64,000 nt of DNA from positions 1-64,000 of the forward strand of contig JBBHKE010001746.1 in the NCBI GenBank assembly GCA_037447655.1, given 5' to 3'. The translations under genes and the position numbers were made by a program. This DNA is from Zygnema cylindricum (taxonomy: Eukaryota; Streptophyta; Zygnematophyceae; Zygnematales; Zygnemataceae). Below the pieces are notes generated by a model. The model ran no database searches. It had not been told where the DNA came from and saw only the letters and a program-made list of their open reading frames with translations. This document shows positions 47,283 through 58,630 of the stretch, piece after piece (the stretch's first letter is position 1; the number at the start of each line of letters is the position of its first letter).

Positions 47283-48084
47283 TCCTCGCGGTTTCATTTT
47301 CAATGTTCCATGGCGTCTTCTTTCAAAAAAAGATGAAGAAAAACGCCCGTACAAATTTCAAACTGAACACACGAAATTATTGTGACGTTCAACGTCTCTT
47401 TTTTTGAAAAAGTTTGTACATTTTTTATTATATAACGTACAACTTCCGTGGTATTGTTGTTCAATTCATTGAACATAAAGTACCAATAAGTACAACTCAT
47501 ATTTCCCGTTTTATTCCGTACATATCCGTAATATAAATGTACACTTATAGTAATTTGTTTACAAGTTTCCGTAAATTTTCAGTCTCAATTTACACTACAC
47601 GTTTTTTTAAGATTTTTCAAAAGTCACGAATTATACGTTTTAATCGGAAAAAAGGAAAAAACCGCGCAATTTGAATAACTAAGAAGAAAATGTACCCACT
47701 TATAAATATCAAGGAAACTAAATGATAAAAACGTGCCAATATTGTCTTTTGAGTGCGTATGTTAGTTTGCCTTTATGTGCACATTTTTACTTTTTCGTGC
47801 CCATTTACCATCACGGCAAAATCTCTAACCGTAGATCTCAAATCTAAGGCGCAGGCTCAGGCCGTACATCTCCGTATGCGTTTAGTATGGATTGACACGG
47901 CATAAACGCCACACAAATGTTCGCAAAACGTAGAACACAACGTTTCAAGTTAATACTGTGGACCCGTTTGTCCGCATTCCCAACCTAGTGCACCAACAAC
48001 AACCGAAAAACACATTTTTTCCCGTACGATGTCCAAACGCATCACCACATCCAAAGTTGATCCATTGAAGAAAGTGAATTGAGA
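47283..48084. other. Spacer, no gene seen
   Basis: AT-rich sequence with no recognised exon. Frames are short and unsupported. Confidence 0.35.
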
Positions 48085-48780
48085 AAGTACCTGCGCGCAG
48101 CAAATTATTGTACATGTGGTTTCCGCAGTTTTGTCACAGTAAACCTTGGCCGGCCGTGTGAACTGTTGTTTTTTTATGACGGTCGGTGTTCGCAAACGCG
48201 GCACATCTATAAACCAGTCGTTACAATATTTCGCAAATCAAAGTTGTTCGACGGATTGACCGTCAAGAATCAAGTCAAAGGTACATAACTTGTACTAATC
48301 TGTACTTAAAATGTACAATTTTTTAAAAGTTGACGCGACTACCTGCGCACAGCAAAAATTGTCTCTGCGATTAGCAATTCCCATTTCATATATTAGTTCC
48401 GTACGTATATCGCCCGAAATTAGGATAATATTCCAGTCATGACTCAATGAAGGGAATTGATAATGACAGTGACTGTTTTGGTTGCGGACAGTCAATTACG
48501 TCATTTTGTCAAAAATCATACGTTTGAACTATACACAGGTACATATAAAGCACCGTTGAGTACAAATTTGACTGTCAATCAGTTGAACAACTTTGACTTT
48601 GAAAATATTTTTCAACCGCTTAAAATAATGTCGCGCTTAGGAACGTCAACTGTCATAATAAATTTAGCAATTCACACGGTCGGCGAACGTTTACGGTAAC
48701 AAAGCTGCGGCAACCACATGTAAATAAAAAGTGTTGCAAACAGTCATTTTTTGTCGTTATGTGAGCTCCACGGTGATAGA
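48085..48780. repeat. Dispersed repeats inverted relative to 45.3 and 51.3 kb
   Basis: 48085-48370 is the inverted partner of 45290-45552. 48455-48780 is the inverted partner of 51275-51600 (shared ggcgaacg, cggcaaccacatgtaaata and agctccacggtgat). The two halves are related to each other, which suggests a larger element family whose ends I cannot fix. Confidence 0.6.
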
Positions 48781-48785
48781 ACTTA

Positions 48786-49564
48786 GGGTATGTCCCCATG
48801 TACTTGTAACCTAGCGAACTTACATTGTATTTTAGCGCGGATCTGGCGGACCCGCTTTTCAAGTGCTCTTATGTGTTAAAACGTATCATAAGTTACGTTT
48901 GTGACGATTGTATACGTCGTCAATACCTGTGACGGTTGTCAACGTCTACAATCTGTGTTGTCGGACGTTATTTTTTGGAACTGCTTGTGTGGCGTCGCAT
49001 GTGTTACCGTGACATTGTAAACGTACCGCCTTCCACACTGTACCGTTTCACAGTTGAAGAAGTTACGCTTTGCCTTTGCATCTCCTGTCCGGTCGACGTG
49101 AAATGGCATCGGAATTTCGAGACCCCTGCAAAAAAAAAATCCGTTCTGGACAAAAACAGACAAAACCAAACAAATTGTGCAGTTTTCTTTGTTGTATTAA
49201 ATGCAAACGGACAAAACATAGCGACTTCCGTACTTTCGTTTGTCTTTGAAAATCGTGTGAAATACTTCAAAAATTACAGCACTTGCGAATATGTGTTCCT
49301 ATTTGTTTACATAAAATCCTTAGTTTTAAAACACATCGCGCATGTTTTTTAAAGATATGGTTGAAGATGACGTTTTTTGTCGTCGAAGTGGGTCGAAAAA
49401 CACAAGACGACAATTTTTCGTACATCCTAAGTTCGAGGGTGACGCAAATTGTACTCTACAAATTTGCGATTCTTTTGTACGGTTGGAACCTAGGCAGTAC
49501 GACGCTAAGTTTTACAGGAAAGCGACAGAAAAAAACCCTTACTTATGCACATGGGGACACACCT
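48786..49564. mobile_element. 779-bp PIF/Harbinger-like non-autonomous element
   Basis: It starts GGGTATGTCCCCATGTAC and ends with the inverse CATGGGGACACACCT, flanked by TTA at 48783-48785 and 49565-49567. The first 230 bp recur at 60186-60413. There is no transposase. A reading frame spanning 49162-49564 is an internal coincidence with no recognised domain. Confidence 0.75.
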
Positions 49565-49586
49565 TTAGCCGCAAAATTGAAATTTA

Positions 49587-50704
49587 GGGCACTTTCCCAT
49601 ATGCTAAAGTTACAGTTATTTTTTGTCGTTTTCCTTTATAACTTGCAAAAAAAAGGAAAAAATCTACAGCCGTACCCAAAAATTCAAATTACCACCGTAC
49701 AAGTTGCGTTCCATTAAAACTTTAGCTCTACCGCAGTTTGTCGTATATTGCAATGTAGTTTTTGTAGCGGGTTTCGATTTTGCACGCGTCGGAGGTTTTC
49801 GACAAAATTTTCCTAAAAAAAAAACCCACTGCACGTTTACAACCTGTACGTACTTTTTTGCGTGCACCTTTTTCCATACAGGGGAAGTGGAGGGGTCTCG
49901 ACCAACGGACGCCATTTCGCAAAAGCGAAGTTTAAGAAAGCGCCTCTTTCTCTCTCCCTCTCCCACTACACCGCCAATCGTTATTAGCGTGTAAGTTTTT
50001 TTAGCGTATACGAATAATTAGCGTGGTTTACGCTAATTGGGAATTTGGAAATTTTCGAAGAAATCGTCTATTCTAATTGAGAATTAGGGTTTTGTTTTAA
50101 ATAGTGTGGATAACTCTATTTGAGAATAAAAAAATAAAAAAGCGGGACGGAATTAGTGTACACAACGCTAATAACGATTGGCTGTGTACCGCGTCTATTT
50201 CACAATTTTTGCCACTAAAAATGTCTATAATGGTATCAAATGAAAGATCTATGAAAACGATTTCTTTTGACTATCTTTGAGCGTATTTTGATGGTAAGTA
50301 AAGTAGGAAAAGACAAAAAACAACAATCGGGAAATCATGGCGAAAAGTTTTAGAAGTTGTGACGTGGGCGCTGTCATAGTTGAGCGTGACGCGCGTGCCG
50401 TCACAATGTCACAAACCCTAAACATATGCAATACCTCCACGTCGACAATGTGGCGTGCAGATATTACGAAGTGACAGAAACAGTTCAATATGATGGTGGA
50501 CGTCTGAAATCAAAATTGAGTAGAAGTTTCGCAACATTTTGTGTACCGTTTATGTGTCACATGTTTCGTACACGTCTACGCTTGTCACTTTTTGAAGTAA
50601 CAAGTTATTTGCGATTACATCGGAATGCTCATAATGATGTACGGAGAATCTTCGCTAGAAACAAAGTTACAAGATTAAAGTTTCGGTTACATGGGAAAGT
50701 GCCC
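49587..50704. mobile_element. 1118-bp PIF/Harbinger-like element containing a nested MITE
   Basis: The ends GGGCACTTTCCCATATG and ACATGGGAAAGTGCCC are flanked by TTA duplications (49584-49586, 50705-50707). The interior parallels 33314-34275. A 218-bp TA-flanked MITE (49969-50186) sits inside it. Removing that MITE and one TA gives the same sequence order as the uninterrupted 33.8-kb copy. Confidence 0.85.
49969..50186. mobile_element. 218-bp TA-flanked MITE nested in the Harbinger-like element
   Basis: Near-identical to 25039-25254, with ends CACCGCCAATCGTTATTAGC and an inverse with one change (gattggctgtg). TA lies on both sides. The unoccupied counterpart is at about 33808-33820 (CCCACTAACGCG), where only one TA is present. 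Confidence 0.9.
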
Positions 50705-50707
50705 TTA

Positions 50708-51274
50708 ATCGTGTAATCGTTACATTGAACTTAGACGCATAGTGAAACGAAACAATTTTAAACTGAAGTACTATAAGTTTCGTACGTAAATAATATAACG
50801 CACGAAACGAAATAAACTGTTATAATAAAACAAACCATATCATTTGAAATTAAATGAAAAAAATGCGCGTCGTCACGCGCGACGAAATCGAGCCACACTA
50901 TAAACAAATCGACAGTCTTACATCGACAGCGAAATGTTAGGATACTGGGCGAATCGGTGTCGGCCGAAATCGCGCTGTCAAATGTTTTGTTCGGTTCGCC
51001 TCAGTTATGTTTTGTTTCGTTCGATAATGTACTTTTGTGTCGGTTTGGTTTGGTGTGAGCGCCGAGCCGTATTCATTTGTACGATTTGCACGCTTGTCGA
51101 TTTCGAACAAATATTGGTTCGCGAAGCGTGACGCGATTTTTTCGTCCGCGGAAATATTTTATGTGTAGGAAGAACCGGCAATATTTCCGTACGAGACTTT
51201 AGTTTCAAGAGGTTTCGTTTCATTTTGCGTCTAAGTTCAATGTAAGGCTTAGACGATTAAATTTCAATTTTGCG
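50708..51274. other. Spacer, no gene seen
   Basis: Mixed-composition sequence. The frame at 50934-51131 has no recognisable domain and no splice context. Confidence 0.35.
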
Positions 51275-51600
51275 GCTAAGTGCTCTCACCGTGGAGCTCC
51301 ATAACGACAAAGAGTGATTGTCTGCAACACTATTTATTTACATGTGGTTGCCGCGATTTTGTTACCGCAAACGTTTGCTGGCGGTGTGAATTGCTAAATT
51401 TATTATGACGGTCGACGTTCGCAAGCGCGGCATAATTTTAAGCGGTTGAAAAATATTTTCAAAGTCAAACTTGTTCAACCGATTGACCGTCAAATTTGTA
51501 CTCAACGGTGCTTTATTTGTACCTGTGTGTACTTCAAGCGTACGTTTTTTGACAAAATGACGTAACTAACTGTCCGCAACCAAAACAGTCACTGTCATCA
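51275..51600. repeat. Dispersed repeat, inverted copy of 48455-48780
   Basis: Shares, in inverted order, the blocks acaaatttgactgtcaatc / gattgaccgtcaaatttgt, ttgaaaatatttttcaa and ccgcaaccaaaacagtcact. No clean ends. Confidence 0.65.
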
Positions 51601-51687
51601 TCAATTCCCTTTATTGTAGCCGCACGATACATCTGCTACTTGAAAATTTCCAATATATGTGCGAAAAGACGGACGTTGCCTAAACAT

Positions 51688-52559
51688 TAGTGTTGTGTAT
51701 CGGTAAGGATTTGCCGATAACTGATATGGGCCTTTTTTCGGGTATCCGATAATCAATATATTGGTACGATATATCGACATTGGTCTTATCGCCGATAAGT
51801 AGTCGATAATATCGGGTACTTATTGGCGATAATGCCGATAACGATAACTGTACGAGGCGTAGAGATAAATGTACGGCTTGTACATTCAACTGTACGCCTT
51901 ATTCCCCGGACGAGTACAAGCACAGAAAGTACAGTAGCCGCCATGAGATCTGTACGATTTTGATACGAAATGATGTACCTTTCACATCCGACGCCATGGC
52001 TTTGTCCCTTTATTCTTTGAGATCCACTTGGGACCTGCCACGTGTCAATCTGTCGGCTTTTTTGGCATAAGCTGCCAAAAGAGCCATTTCGGGACGCTAG
52101 CGCTCACGCTGGCCCGTCCGCTCATGTTTTCTCATTCCAAGTCGTCCGTTCGATTCCGACGGCGCGCAGAATGTTATTTTGCGTCCGTTGTACTTTGTGT
52201 CCGCCGTCCTTTTCCAGTTCCATGTTCACCAGTTTTTCAGTATAATTATGTACGTCGCCGTAAAATTTATGTTAAGTTAACAGACCAACGTTTATGTGCT
52301 GCGCTTTCCGTAATAAATTGCAGTTAAACGGGAACGGAACAGATTTGTATACGTGGCATGCCACGCTATATAAAGTCAATAAAATAATACAGTATGTTAT
52401 AAAGTACTATTGTATGCATACTATATTTTTTTTTAAGTTATTGCCGATATGGAATTTGTTGGTCTCAGACCGATATATAGGAACCTCTGACCCTTCGATA
52501 ACCGATAACTATCGGTATCGGTGGTATCGCGATAAGTTTTTTACCGATACACAACACTA
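51688..52559. mobile_element. 872-bp non-autonomous hAT-like element
   Basis: The termini TAGTGTTGTGTATCGGTAAG and TTACCGATACACAACACTA are inverted repeats. The perfect 8-bp duplication CTAAACAT occurs at 51680-51687 and 52560-52567. The interior matches 31973-32753, including the same subterminal CGATAT-type repeats and a segment ending gccacgctatataaagtcaa. There is no ORF for a transposase. Confidence 0.9.
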
Positions 52560-52620
52560 CTAAACATCATCCAAACGCTACAGTGACCGTGTGCCTTAAT
52601 CGTAGCTACATCAGACACTA

Positions 52621-52832
52621 CACAGCGAATAGCTATTAGTGTTACAGTTTTTTTGATCTCTTAAAACATCTTTTCACCGTACACACATGTCGGATTGGCG
52701 ATCTGACGGTGGCGATTGAAAGTTAGCGTTTTCAGCTTCCAAATGGCGGACTCAAATTGAAAATCGGACAAGTGATGTCTTTGAGTGGCGAAAAAAAAAT
52801 ATTAACGCTACAATAATAGCTATACACGGTCT
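52621..52832. mobile_element. MITE of the 'ACTTAAAACATC' family
   Basis: The ends CACAGCGAATAGCTATTAGT and atagctatacacggt are inverted. The interior has CATGTCGGATTGGCGATCTG and aaaatcggacaagtg in inverted positions. TA precedes the left end. The right end is diverged. Confidence 0.65.
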
Positions 52833-52959
52833 ACTGTACACTGTGTACAGTATATGTCCATAACTTCGAAACATTGTCGAATATTAGTGGAGGATATTCG
52901 TTCAAATCAATTTCGGTATGAGACGTGTCTTAAGAAAACTTACACATATTAAATGTAGC

Positions 52960-53522
52960 ATAGTTCAAAAGTAGGCGTTTTTATGGTAGGCCTTTGGTAG
53001 GCGCACAAAACTTGGCACAAAACTCGCGCAGTAGGCACTGTATGTGTGTACGTTGTGCACACTGCTGTACGAACGTACGAATTTGAGGTATCATCATAGT
53101 ACAGCGCACGCCGCCTGACGAATTTTTTTATCGAACTGACACGGCGTCGGATGACATTCCGCGGGAAAAAAAACCCGGAAAAAAAAAAAAAACGCCGAAG
53201 TAAGTCCTATCGTAAGTTGTATTATGGGATTTTCATGTGATCTTCTTAAATCGCTACTTTGATCATCGACCGTCCGATCGTCCGAATCTGACGGTTTAAA
53301 CAAAATTTACCTCATTACTCACGTAAAAATAAAAATTTGTCCGAATGTTTTCAAAATTTAGACATGACGTTTAATTCTCTATCGATCGATGTGCAACTCA
53401 ACCCTGTTACTATTTTTTTTCATTTTGCGACCAATACAATATGGGTCTTAAGGCCATATTGTATGTTTTGCGTACAATAGGCATATTGTATGGGCCTACT
53501 TTCACCTACGTTTGAACTATGA
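52960..53522. mobile_element. Inverted-repeat element, 'CATAGTTCAAAAGTAGG' family, long copy
   Basis: The left end ATAGTTCAAAAGTAGGCG and right end CCTACGTTTGAACTAT are inverted. The interior block from 53213 to 53300 (gtaagttgt, ttcatgtgatcttctta, gatcgtccgaatctgacggt) recurs in the shorter copy at 56638-56944. Confidence 0.7.
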
Positions 53523-53667
53523 CATGGACTGATCACCCGAAACTTAAAAAGAAACTTGTCGTTTGGCAAAAGCGTTAATTACATGTAAAGTGAAGGAAAA
53601 ATCCGTAAAAACGGGAACTTAAAAACTGAACTATATGGCAGCAGCGACGATGGCATTGTTAATTATA

Positions 53668-53886
53668 CCACCGCGAATCGTTATTAGCGTTAATGTTTTT
53701 TTTGCCACTTAAAACATCTTTTCTCCGTACACACATGTCGGATTATGGATCTGACGGTTGCGATTGAAAGGGAACATTCTCAGCTTCCGATTGGCGGTCT
53801 CAAATTGAAAATCCAACAAGTGTGTACGGGGAAAAGATGTTTTAAGTGGCGAAAAAAACCTTGACGCTAATAACGATTCAAGGTGG
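53668..53886. mobile_element. 219-bp MITE of the 'ACTTAAAACATC' family
   Basis: The ends CCACCGCGAATCGTTATTAG and taataacgattcaaggtgg are inverted and flanked by TA. The interior is fully palindromic in design (TCTCCGTACACACATGTCGG against caacaagtgtgtacggggaa). Confidence 0.8.
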
Positions 53887-54061
53887 TAGTGCATATCTGT
53901 CTGATGATTGTTAATGATACCAGTAATAATGATGATTGATGGTTGATGATTAACAGTTAGTAATTGTTGGTCGTGATTGAGAGTCGAAAATGATTTTTGC
54001 GAATTTATGTCATCGATGATTGTGGAACAAAGCAAGTTTTAAAATTATAAGTGATGTAGTA

Positions 54062-54278
54062 CACCGTGTATCGCTATTAATGTTAATAATTTGTTCTCCA
54101 CTTACAACATCTTTTCTCCGTACACACTTGTCGGATTTTCATTTTGAAACCGCCATTAAGAAGCTGAGAATTTTACCTTTCAATCGCAACCGTCAGATCC
54201 ACAATCCGACACGTGTGTACGAAGAAAAAATGTTTTAACAGACGAAAAAAACATTTACACTAATAGCGATTCGCGGTG
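54062..54278. mobile_element. 217-bp MITE of the 'ACTTAAAACATC' family
   Basis: The ends CACCGTGTATCGCTATTAAT and its inverse are flanked by TA at 54060-54061 and 54279-54280. The interior shares TTTTCTCCGTACACACTTGT with the 26425 copy. Confidence 0.8.
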
Positions 54279-54280
54279 TA

Positions 54281-54817
54281 GTTAGTGAATCATTATCTAA
54301 AAGAGTACTGGTAGATAATCGAAACAACATAGAACAAAGTTAGCCATAAAAATTTCAGTATTAATGCCCCTTGATGAGAGCTTGAGCTTTGAGAAGGAGC
54401 CCCTTATAATCCTCCCAGCCTCCTTGCTAATAAGCTTCAACAATTATAGCCCATAATTACTCACATATTCACATTTACTTGTGGATCTATTTTGACCACC
54501 ATTGGGAATTATTTTTTTGGCCATATCGGCGATACGGTCAAAATTGCAACCACTTTCTTCAAAGACAGCCGGAGGACTATTTCTCTATTCAAGGAACTCT
54601 ATTCGTGAGTCAACTCTATGATTTATAAATTACAACATCCGGCCGTACAACCCATGTACGGTCTACATTTGTTTTCAGACCAACCGGTGAGATTGATTCC
54701 ACATTATTTGTTTGAGCATGTTACAAAGGAACCATCTGAATAAACCAAATTCATTTGGGCCGTAGATAAGCTTTGTTTTTTCCTCGGCGTCAAAAAATAC
54801 ACAATAAGTGTAAATAC
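54281..54817. other. Spacer, no gene seen
   Basis: AT-rich sequence with no recognised exon or repeat. Confidence 0.35.
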
Positions 54818-54820
54818 TAA

Positions 54821-55759
54821 GGGTACGTCCCCATGTATTGAAGTATCGACTTTAATCTGTCGTTTTCACCGAGAACGCAGTTCCGTACGAGAAATACTTT
54901 AGCCGTACAAAAAAATCAATTCTTTAAAAGTACAGCAAACCTCAAACGATACTTTGAATGTACTTCATGTTTGTCGTCATGTGAACGCATTTTGGCGTTT
55001 TCCTTTTTTCGACCCCCGGGAAAGAGAATCCAGCCCGTCATCAAAAATCACCTCGCGACCTGATTTCAGGAAAAGTACCGCCGAAACAACGAATGAAAAA
55101 TAACCCACGCACGCGCCACACGAGTGGGAAAATTTTAGGACGAGGGAGAGTACTCGCTATTTTTCTCCCTGCCCGTCACATGCATGTACGAAAAAGACGA
55201 AGATGTACGGAAGAAAATCTGCAGGGGTCTTGGACCTCCAATTTCATTCATGGGTCCTCGGTAGAATTTTGCATCGTTGCGTCCCCTCTCTCTCTCACAC
55301 TATCACTTTTATCTCACACTTTTTAAAATGAGGCACGACAAAACTGGTATGAAATGAAAGATATTTGAAAAATAATTATTTTGACTACCTTTATGCATAT
55401 TTTTATACCAAGTATAGCGGAAAAAGTTGAGAAAACGAAATCGGGTATCCATGGCCGAAAGTTCTTGAATCTGTGACGTCACAAGTGAGCATGACGTCAC
55501 AATGTTACTAAACCCTAAACATCTGCCATGTCACAAAATTACAAAATTGTAGACGTCTACAACTGTCGCTGTTTTTGTTGGCGTCACCAATTTCTAAGTC
55601 GTTGTCAACCGTCACAAAGTTGTACCTACGTCTACAACCGTCACATTTCAGAGTTCCGATTCCATTTTCGCACATAGGGACGCTTTTCAAAGTAGTACGG
55701 AACACTTCACTACAGTCCAAAATACTTTTTCAAAGTATCGCTTACATGGGGACGTACCC
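54821..55759. mobile_element. 939-bp PIF/Harbinger-like non-autonomous element
   Basis: The ends GGGTACGTCCCCATGTA and TACATGGGGACGTACCC are perfect inverse copies, flanked by TAA at 54818-54820 and 55760-55762. The interior shares order with the 33.3-kb and 49.6-kb elements (AAATGAAAGATAT, ccatggccgaaagtt and aaaccctaaacatctgc). Confidence 0.85.
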
Positions 55760-55762
55760 TAA

Positions 55763-56631
55763 CTCCAATTCCTTTACTGAACAAAACGACGAGCTACATG
55801 TGCCATCTCACTTGTTACCCGACAACAAAGGTAGATATGGAACGCCCTTAGGTTGAACACAATCTTTTAAACTTTGTCCTATTCTCCCCTTTACATTTGC
55901 ATGCTGGAAATTTAAAATTTTGCATTTGAGATTCTATTTTCTTTCCACATTTTCATTTACGTCTTAAATCATGAATTGCTATAATGACGCCTCGCTATGA
56001 ATTCTTACTTCCGCTACAGACAAACTAAGGACATTAGCAAAATTTCTCGCGCATTGCTCGTGTGACTAATTTTGAGGAAAATTTCGCATCTTCGTAAACC
56101 TCCCATCTTCATGTTTATTTTTTGGTGTGAACCAAGCAATGGCTTTTTGAGCTAGACCGCGTTGTAGTCGAAAGGGAAAACGCGGTCTAAAACTGAACTG
56201 CGGACAGTATGGAAACATCTAAATATCTTCGTCTTTTTGACGTTGGTAAGTGCTACGTGGTGTTATGTATGTTGGAACTTTTAGTGACGTGGCGTGTTAA
56301 GACAAGGCTCCAAGCGCACGCCCAGGATGATGACAATTGTATTTTACAATCTGTACGATACTGAATTGACCAGCACGGTACGGTATCAGATTTGGAAATT
56401 TGATTTTTTGCGGTCTTTCGTATTAAATAGTTTCCGTACCATAAGCGGTTAAAGACTGTGGTAGATTGCGTCTAAACTCTAAAGGGCATGGTAGTAACGT
56501 AATTGGATACCGTACAGCTGCACAAAGATTGATTGGTCTATAGATTCAGCTCAATGTTGTCCTGCCTCTGACACTTTTGGCCTGTAGTAGAATGGTACAC
56601 TCTCCACTACTCTGCCGTACACTGTAGTGCG
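55763..56631. other. Spacer, no gene seen
   Basis: Nothing recognised beyond AT-rich sequence with short unsupported frames. Confidence 0.35.
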
Positions 56632-56637
56632 TAATAA

Positions 56638-56944
56638 CCATAGTTCAAAAGTAGGCGTTTTTATGGTAGGCCTTCGGTCGGCGCCTTTATCGTAAGTTGT
56701 GTTATGGGCTTTTCATGTGATCTTCTTAGATCGCTACTTTGATCAGCGACCGTCCGATCGTCCGAATCTGACGGTGTAAATAAATATTTTGGTCCGAATG
56801 TTTTAATTGGTCCAATTTTTGTTCCGAATGTTTTAATTGGTCCGAATAGGTCCGAATACAATATGGGTCTTAAGGTCATATTGTATGTTTTGCATACAAT
56901 AGGCATATTGTATGGGCCTACTTTCACCTACTTTTGAACTATGG
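56638..56944. mobile_element. 307-bp inverted-repeat element with 6-bp target duplication
   Basis: The ends CCATAGTTCAAAAGTAGG and CCTACTTTTGAACTATGG are inverted and flanked by TAATAA at 56632-56637 and 56945-56950. It is a shorter relative of 52960-53522. The six-base flank may be a true duplication or a 3-bp TAA duplicated by chance. Confidence 0.75.
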
Positions 56945-57287
56945 TAATAACTAATGATTGCAAGTTTCTGCTCGAAGGTAGAAAGACCTCGACCGACTAA
57001 ATGGTCAACGAAAATTGTCAGAACGCACGATTCCTTTTGGTCAAAAATTTCAATAAATGGAAAAGTGACCGCCGACAAAGTTTGCAATGGTTTTAGAGCT
57101 GGGGGCCATCGGGCCATTGCGTGTCACTTCATAATTGTGCCTATCGTTATTGGAGTTCATAACACTAATTCGGTCACGAATTTTACTGGCGAGAAATCAT
57201 GAATAGTGCTGAAAATACTATTAAATTAAGTGGACAAAAACCTGCCACGTCACTTTACACGAAATTACAGTAGTATTGTATATTCTT

Positions 57288-57905
57288 CACCGCGAATCGT
57301 AATTAGAGTAAATTACTCTAATTCGGTCGCTCGAAATTTCGACTCTACGACATCAAATAGAGTAAATGATTCTAATTTTTTCATTATTCTAATTTAGGTA
57401 AGGTTTAATTAGCGTACAGAATTGAAATATAGGTTCGTTTTAAATAGTATGGAGTACGGACGACGTTCGTCTGTGCAAAATTGTACTTTTTTAAGTAAAA
57501 AGGTACAAATAATGATTTAATAGAATCGCGCTCGCACGTGAAATCGCACTAAACGAATAATCAATCACATCGAAAAAAAGCCGTTCGCATAACTCTCGTC
57601 CGTCGACAGCATCGTCGTCGGTGTGAACATTAACTGACATTCAGCGCGACAAATAGTACTAACGTCATAATGACGTCAAAACTATACGGACTGACAGATT
57701 TCTGTACGTATACGTAATTTAGTGTTAATAATTTCAGCGCGGATAATTAATGCCGACATAACCCAATATAGAGTACTTAAATAAATTAGAGTAAGCTTCC
57801 TCTGTGAAAAAGTTCTATCACATAAATTAGAGTTCATTACTCTAATTGTTTTTTTTTGGTTTTTTTACTCTAATTTTTTCATTACTCTAATTACGATTCG
57901 CGGTG
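57288..57905. mobile_element. 618-bp ACCGCGAATCGTAATTAGAG element, reverse copy
   Basis: It carries the 27261-27877 element in reverse orientation. The right flank is TA, and the left flank is TT, so one side of the duplication has mutated. Confidence 0.8.
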
Positions 57906-57924
57906 TACTTCCGCCTTAACACTA

Positions 57925-58141
57925 CACCGCCAATCGTTATTAGCGTGTAAGTTTTTTTAGCGTATACGAATAAATAGCGTGGTTTACGCTAATTGGGAAT
58001 TTGAAAATTTTCGAAGAAATCGTCCATTCTAATTAAGAATTAGGGTTTTTTTTAAATAGTGTGGATAATTCTATTTGAGAATAAAATAAAAAAAAAGCGG
58101 GACGGAATTAGCGTACACAACGCTAATAACGATTGGCGGTG
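57925..58141. mobile_element. 217-bp TA-flanked MITE, plus copy of a head-to-head pair
   Basis: Near-identical to 25039-25254, with TA flanks at 57923-57924 and 58142-58143. Confidence 0.85.
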
Positions 58142-58148
58142 TACAGTA

Positions 58149-58360
58149 CACCGCCAATCGCTATTAGCGTTGTGTACGCTAATCCCGTCCCGCTTTTTTT
58201 TGTTTTTATTCTCAAATAGAATTATCCACACTATTTAAAAAAAGCCCTAATTCCTAATTAGAGTAATCGATTTCTTCCAAAATTTCCAAATTCCCAATTA
58301 GCGTACACCACGCTAAATAATAGTATACGCTAATCAAACCTACACGCTAATAGCGATTGG
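58149..58360. mobile_element. TA-flanked MITE, inverted copy, truncated by an assembly gap
   Basis: The same family as 57925-58141 in the opposite orientation, starting CACCGCCAATCGCTATTAGC after TA 58147-58148. The right terminus stops at ATAGCGATTGG where the N run begins. The two copies are separated by seven bases. Confidence 0.85.
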
Positions 58361-58370
58361 NNNNNNNNNN
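58361..58370. other. Assembly gap (10 N)
   Basis: The gap falls exactly at the end of an inverted MITE pair, so hairpin-related sequencing or assembly failure is likely. Confidence 0.99.
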
Positions 58371-58630
58371 GTAACTATGGAATTTATATTTAGCGTCATT
58401 TATTCTAATTTAGTGCCAAGAGACGTGGCAGATTATGGTCCACGTCCTTAAATAGTGTAATTTATTATATTTAAGGTATCAATGCCAAAATTTTGGGGTG
58501 CCGATATAGCGTACATAAGGCTAATAACGATTCACGGTTTAGTGTACTTCTAATTTGGGGAGATACTTATATCCCGATATCATTTTGTCGCGTTAACAAA
58601 CTACAAAGACAAGACGCGTCGTTTACAGTA

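Noticed and set aside
48936-49717. Two open frames of about 140 codons on plus
   Set aside because: They span non-autonomous Harbinger-like elements and their junction. Homologous copies do not keep the frames open.
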